Shown here in pieces: positions 5,713-7,734 of a stretch of DNA of 7,734 nt (positions are counted from its first letter, which is position 1; each line of letters begins with the position of its first letter). The stretch comes from Pseudomonadota bacterium (GTDB lineage Bacteria > Pseudomonadota > Alphaproteobacteria > Sphingomonadales > Sphingomonadaceae), in the NCBI GenBank assembly GCA_029781465.1, contig JAKOWQ010000095.1:1-7734 (forward strand), in the 5' to 3' direction. Made by a program: the position numbers and the translations under genes. The notes under the pieces are model-generated. The model was not told where the DNA came from. It saw only the letters and a list, made by a program, of their open reading frames with translations, and did no database searches.

Positions 5713-6609
5713 GTGTCGGTTGAAGCAGGCGTCAGGGTGCGTTTCCACGCGCCGCCGGAAGACTTGCGGCGCTTTTTTACCACCTTCTACATAACCGAGA
5801 TCGAAACACCGCAAGGGGTTCAGGTGGAGGATTCGCTCCAGCCCGAATGGGCCAATCTGCGCTTCTTTCGCGGCGCCTCGCCCGACAGCTGGATCGATCC
5901 CGATAAGCAGCTGAGGGGCAAGAGCTTTGTCGCCACGGGACCGAGCAGTCGCAGCGCCAACTTCGCGATCGGAACTACCCGGTTCTGGGGGATCGGGTTG
6001 CTGCCTCTGGGCTGGGCACGGTTTGTTGGCGCTCCGGCGTCCGATCATGCCAACCTGATCGCCGACGGGCACGATCACCCGGCCTTTTCCCATTTCGTTC
6101 CACTGGCGGATTCGCTGTTCGGCCCAGGGCCCGACGAGGATGCGGAAAAGGAACGAATCATCCGCTTCTTCCGCTCAATTCCCGAACCGCGCGGCTTTGA
6201 CGAGGCACGAATCATGGCGATTCACGGCGCCCTGATCGATCCGCTGCTGTCCAACGTTTCGGAACTGGTCGAGCGGGTGGGCTTCAGCCAGCGCACGATC
6301 GAGCGGACCTGCGACAAGGTATTCGGCTTCTCCCCCAAGCTGCTGCTGCGCCGCCAGCGCTTCATGCGCAGCCTGGCGCAATTCATGCTTGATCCATCGC
6401 TCAAGTGGATCGGGGCGATCGACGGACAATACCACGATCAGGCCCAGTTCGTGCGCGATTTCCACGAATTCATGGGCATGACCCCGCGCGAATATGCTGC
6501 CCGCCCGCACCCGGTGCTGGAGAAATTCATGCACGAGCGCGCCCGCGTCCACGGTGCTGCGGTGCAGACGCTCGACCGGCCCGAGGGCAGTAGCGCCGCC
6601 GCATCCTGA
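5713..6609 (+). CDS. AraC-family transcriptional regulator (second of tandem pair)
   Basis: A 298-residue paralogue of the preceding gene. The N-terminal domain has PEWANLRFF (44-52), ATGPSSRSANF (74-84) and GIGLLPLGWARFVGAPASDH (93-112). The C-terminal AraC-type domain has a first helix-turn-helix near 181-203 (VSELVERVGFSQRTIERTCD), linker GFSPKLLLRRQRFMRSLAQF (205-224) and second near 242-261 (DQAQFVRDFHEFMGMTPREY). The GTG start at 5713 is supported by GGGGAG at 5700-5705. A 78-base gap separates it from the first regulator, and the genes probably share a transcript. First recognition helices differ between paralogues (SPRSLERLSL against SQRTIERTCD) while the second is nearly the same, so their DNA sites may overlap but not be identical (inference). 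Ligand and targets are unknown. Confidence 0.9.
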   Translation: MSVEAGVRVRFHAPPEDLRRFFTTFYITEIETPQGVQVEDSLQPEWANLRFFRGASPDSWIDPDKQLRGKSFVATGPSSRSANFAIGTTRFWGIGLLPLGWARFVGAPASDHANLIADGHDHPAFSHFVPLADSLFGPGPDEDAEKERIIRFFRSIPEPRGFDEARIMAIHGALIDPLLSNVSELVERVGFSQRTIERTCDKVFGFSPKLLLRRQRFMRSLAQFMLDPSLKWIGAIDGQYHDQAQFVRDFHEFMGMTPREYAARPHPVLEKFMHERARVHGAAVQTLDRPEGSSAAAS

Positions 6610-6709
6610 GCCCTTGCTGGCGATTTAGGGTTTTGCAGGCGCGTTCGGCGTGGCTAAAGGCGCGCTCGCCTGTTTCCCGATTATGGTAACAAGAACGGAC
6701 CGAACGAAA

Positions 6710-7734
6710 GTGGATTACGCAGCTACCCGTGAAGAGGCGCTGGCACGTATTGCCGCCGCGCAGGATCTCGACGCGCTGGAGAAGCTGCGGGTCGAGTTTC
6801 TGGGCAAGCAGGGTTCGGTCTCGCTGCTGCTCAAGACCCTCGGCGCGATGTCGCCCGAGGAGCGGCAGAGCACCGGCCCGCAAATTCACGCCCTGCGCGA
6901 AGGGGTTAGCGATGCCCTGGCCGCGCGCAAGGCCGCGCTCGAAGGCGCTGCTCTCGAAGCCCGGCTGGCTAGCGAATCGATCGATCTGACCCTGCCTGCG
7001 CCCGAGGCGCCGCGTGGCAGCATCCACCCGGTTTCGCAGGTGCTGGACGAGCTGGCGGAGATTTTCGCCGACCTGGGCTTCGCGGTCGCCACTGGTCCCG
7101 AGATCGAAGACGACTGGCACAATTTCACCGCGCTCAACATTCCCGAGAGCCACCCGGCGCGGGCGATGCACGATACCTTCTACTTCCCCGACAGCGACGC
7201 CGAGGGGAGACGGATGTTGCTGCGCACGCACACCAGCCCGGTGCAGATCCGCTCGATGCTCGAACAGGGCGCACCGATCCGGATCATCGCCCCGGGGCGG
7301 GTCTATCGCAGCGACAGCGACGCCACCCACACCCCGATGTTCCACCAGGTCGAGGGGCTGGTGATCGACAAGGGCATCCACCTTGGGCACCTCAAGTGGA
7401 CGCTCGAGACCTTCCTCAAGGCCTTCTTCGAGCGCGAGGACATCGTGCTGCGGCTGCGCCCGAGCTACTTCCCCTTCACCGAGCCTTCGGTGGAGGTCGA
7501 TGTCGGCTTTGCGCTGGTGAACGGACGGCGCGTGCTGGGCGGCTGCGGCGATGCGCCCGGCCACGGCTGGATGGAGCTGCTGGGCAGCGGCATGGTCAAC
7601 CGCAAGGTTATCGCGGCCGGCGGGCTCGATCCCGACGAGTGGCAGGGCTTTGCATTCGGGATCGGGGTCGATCGCCTTGCCATGCTCAAGTACGGCATGG
7701 ACGATCTGCGGGCCTTCTTCGATGGCGATGTGCG
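6710..7734 (+). CDS. pheS: Phenylalanyl-tRNA synthetase alpha subunit (3' end cut)
   Basis: The class II synthetase catalytic subunit that charges tRNA-Phe with phenylalanine as an (alpha-beta)2 enzyme with PheT. 341 codons are present and perhaps only 10-20 are missing. An N-terminal coiled-coil tRNA-binding arm (about 1-95) is followed by motif 1 (HPVSQVLDELAEIFADLGF, 106-124), motif 2 (IIAPGRVYRSDSDATHTPMF, 192-211) and motif 3 (GFAFGIGVDRLAMLKYG, 313-329). Ala315 matches the Ala that sizes the phenylalanine pocket (E. coli Ala294). An extra loop (VGFALVNGRRVLGGCGDAPG, 265-284) precedes MELLGSGMV compared with E. coli. The GTG at 6710 gives a family-like N terminus; an in-frame ATG at 6683 would add nine residues (MVTRTDRTK). 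Neither has a strong ribosome binding site. pheT is expected just downstream. The 100-base gap before it has a poor TTGCAG/TAAAGG promoter candidate (6633-6660). Confidence 0.96.
   Translation, partial: MDYAATREEALARIAAAQDLDALEKLRVEFLGKQGSVSLLLKTLGAMSPEERQSTGPQIHALREGVSDALAARKAALEGAALEARLASESIDLTLPAPEAPRGSIHPVSQVLDELAEIFADLGFAVATGPEIEDDWHNFTALNIPESHPARAMHDTFYFPDSDAEGRRMLLRTHTSPVQIRSMLEQGAPIRIIAPGRVYRSDSDATHTPMFHQVEGLVIDKGIHLGHLKWTLETFLKAFFEREDIVLRLRPSYFPFTEPSVEVDVGFALVNGRRVLGGCGDAPGHGWMELLGSGMVNRKVIAAGGLDPDEWQGFAFGIGVDRLAMLKYGMDDLRAFFDGDV

Noticed and set aside
5308..6093. 261-codon minus-strand open frame across the regulator junction
   Set aside because: It spans parts of two real genes on the other strand and reads like antisense of the conserved AraC region; a similar antisense frame appears opposite the second paralogue (6175-6552), as expected from shared coding DNA.
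6635..6680. Inverted repeat CAGGCG/CGCCTG followed by TTT after the second regulator
   Set aside because: Six-bp arms about 31 bases apart give a weak structure; not enough to call a terminator or pheS attenuator, and no Phe-rich leader peptide is seen.
6527..7564. 345-codon minus-strand open frame opposite pheS
   Set aside because: pheS with all three class II motifs is on the plus strand; the antisense frame has no recognisable family.

Overview
The window is high-GC DNA, and its codon use and gene content fit an alphaproteobacterium, most likely of the Sphingomonadales (Novosphingobium/Erythrobacter/Sphingomonas-like). This placement rests on the character of the proteins (YqgE, FHS transporter, PheS, acyl-CoA dehydrogenase pairs) and not on any rRNA or marker search. 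Gene density is high: no stretch over 300 bases lacks a gene, and there is no sign of a mobile element, CRISPR array, tRNA or rRNA.

Left part (1-1776, minus strand). Three acyl-CoA metabolism genes read leftward: a single-hotdog MaoC-family dehydratase, a 364-residue acyl-CoA dehydrogenase, and a second acyl-CoA dehydrogenase cut by the window edge. The two dehydrogenases overlap by ATGA and so are probably translationally coupled. The first lacks the usual catalytic-glutamate block, so the pair may form a heteromeric enzyme. A perfect 16-bp palindrome lies just upstream of the dehydrogenase pair and is a good operator candidate.

Middle part (1777-3838). A divergent intergenic region carries a perfect 14-bp LacI-family-type palindrome. 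Downstream is a plus-strand fucose/glucose/galactose-type (FHS) major facilitator sugar transporter. It runs convergently, with a 7-bp gap, into a minus-strand yqgE/algH-family gene. A tiny ORF overlaps the start of that gene.

Right part (3839-7734, plus strand). rpmI and rplT (ribosomal proteins L35 and L20) form a short operon closed by a strong hairpin. pheS (phenylalanyl-tRNA synthetase alpha) follows almost complete and runs off the right edge. Between rplT and pheS, which are often adjacent or close in bacteria, sit two tandem paralogous AraC-type regulators. They share an unusual N-terminal domain and nearly identical DNA-binding linkers. This tandem pair, the two operator-like palindromes and the apparently non-catalytic dehydrogenase subunit are the most interesting items. 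I see no clearly new biological system; most of the window is ordinary chromosomal content.
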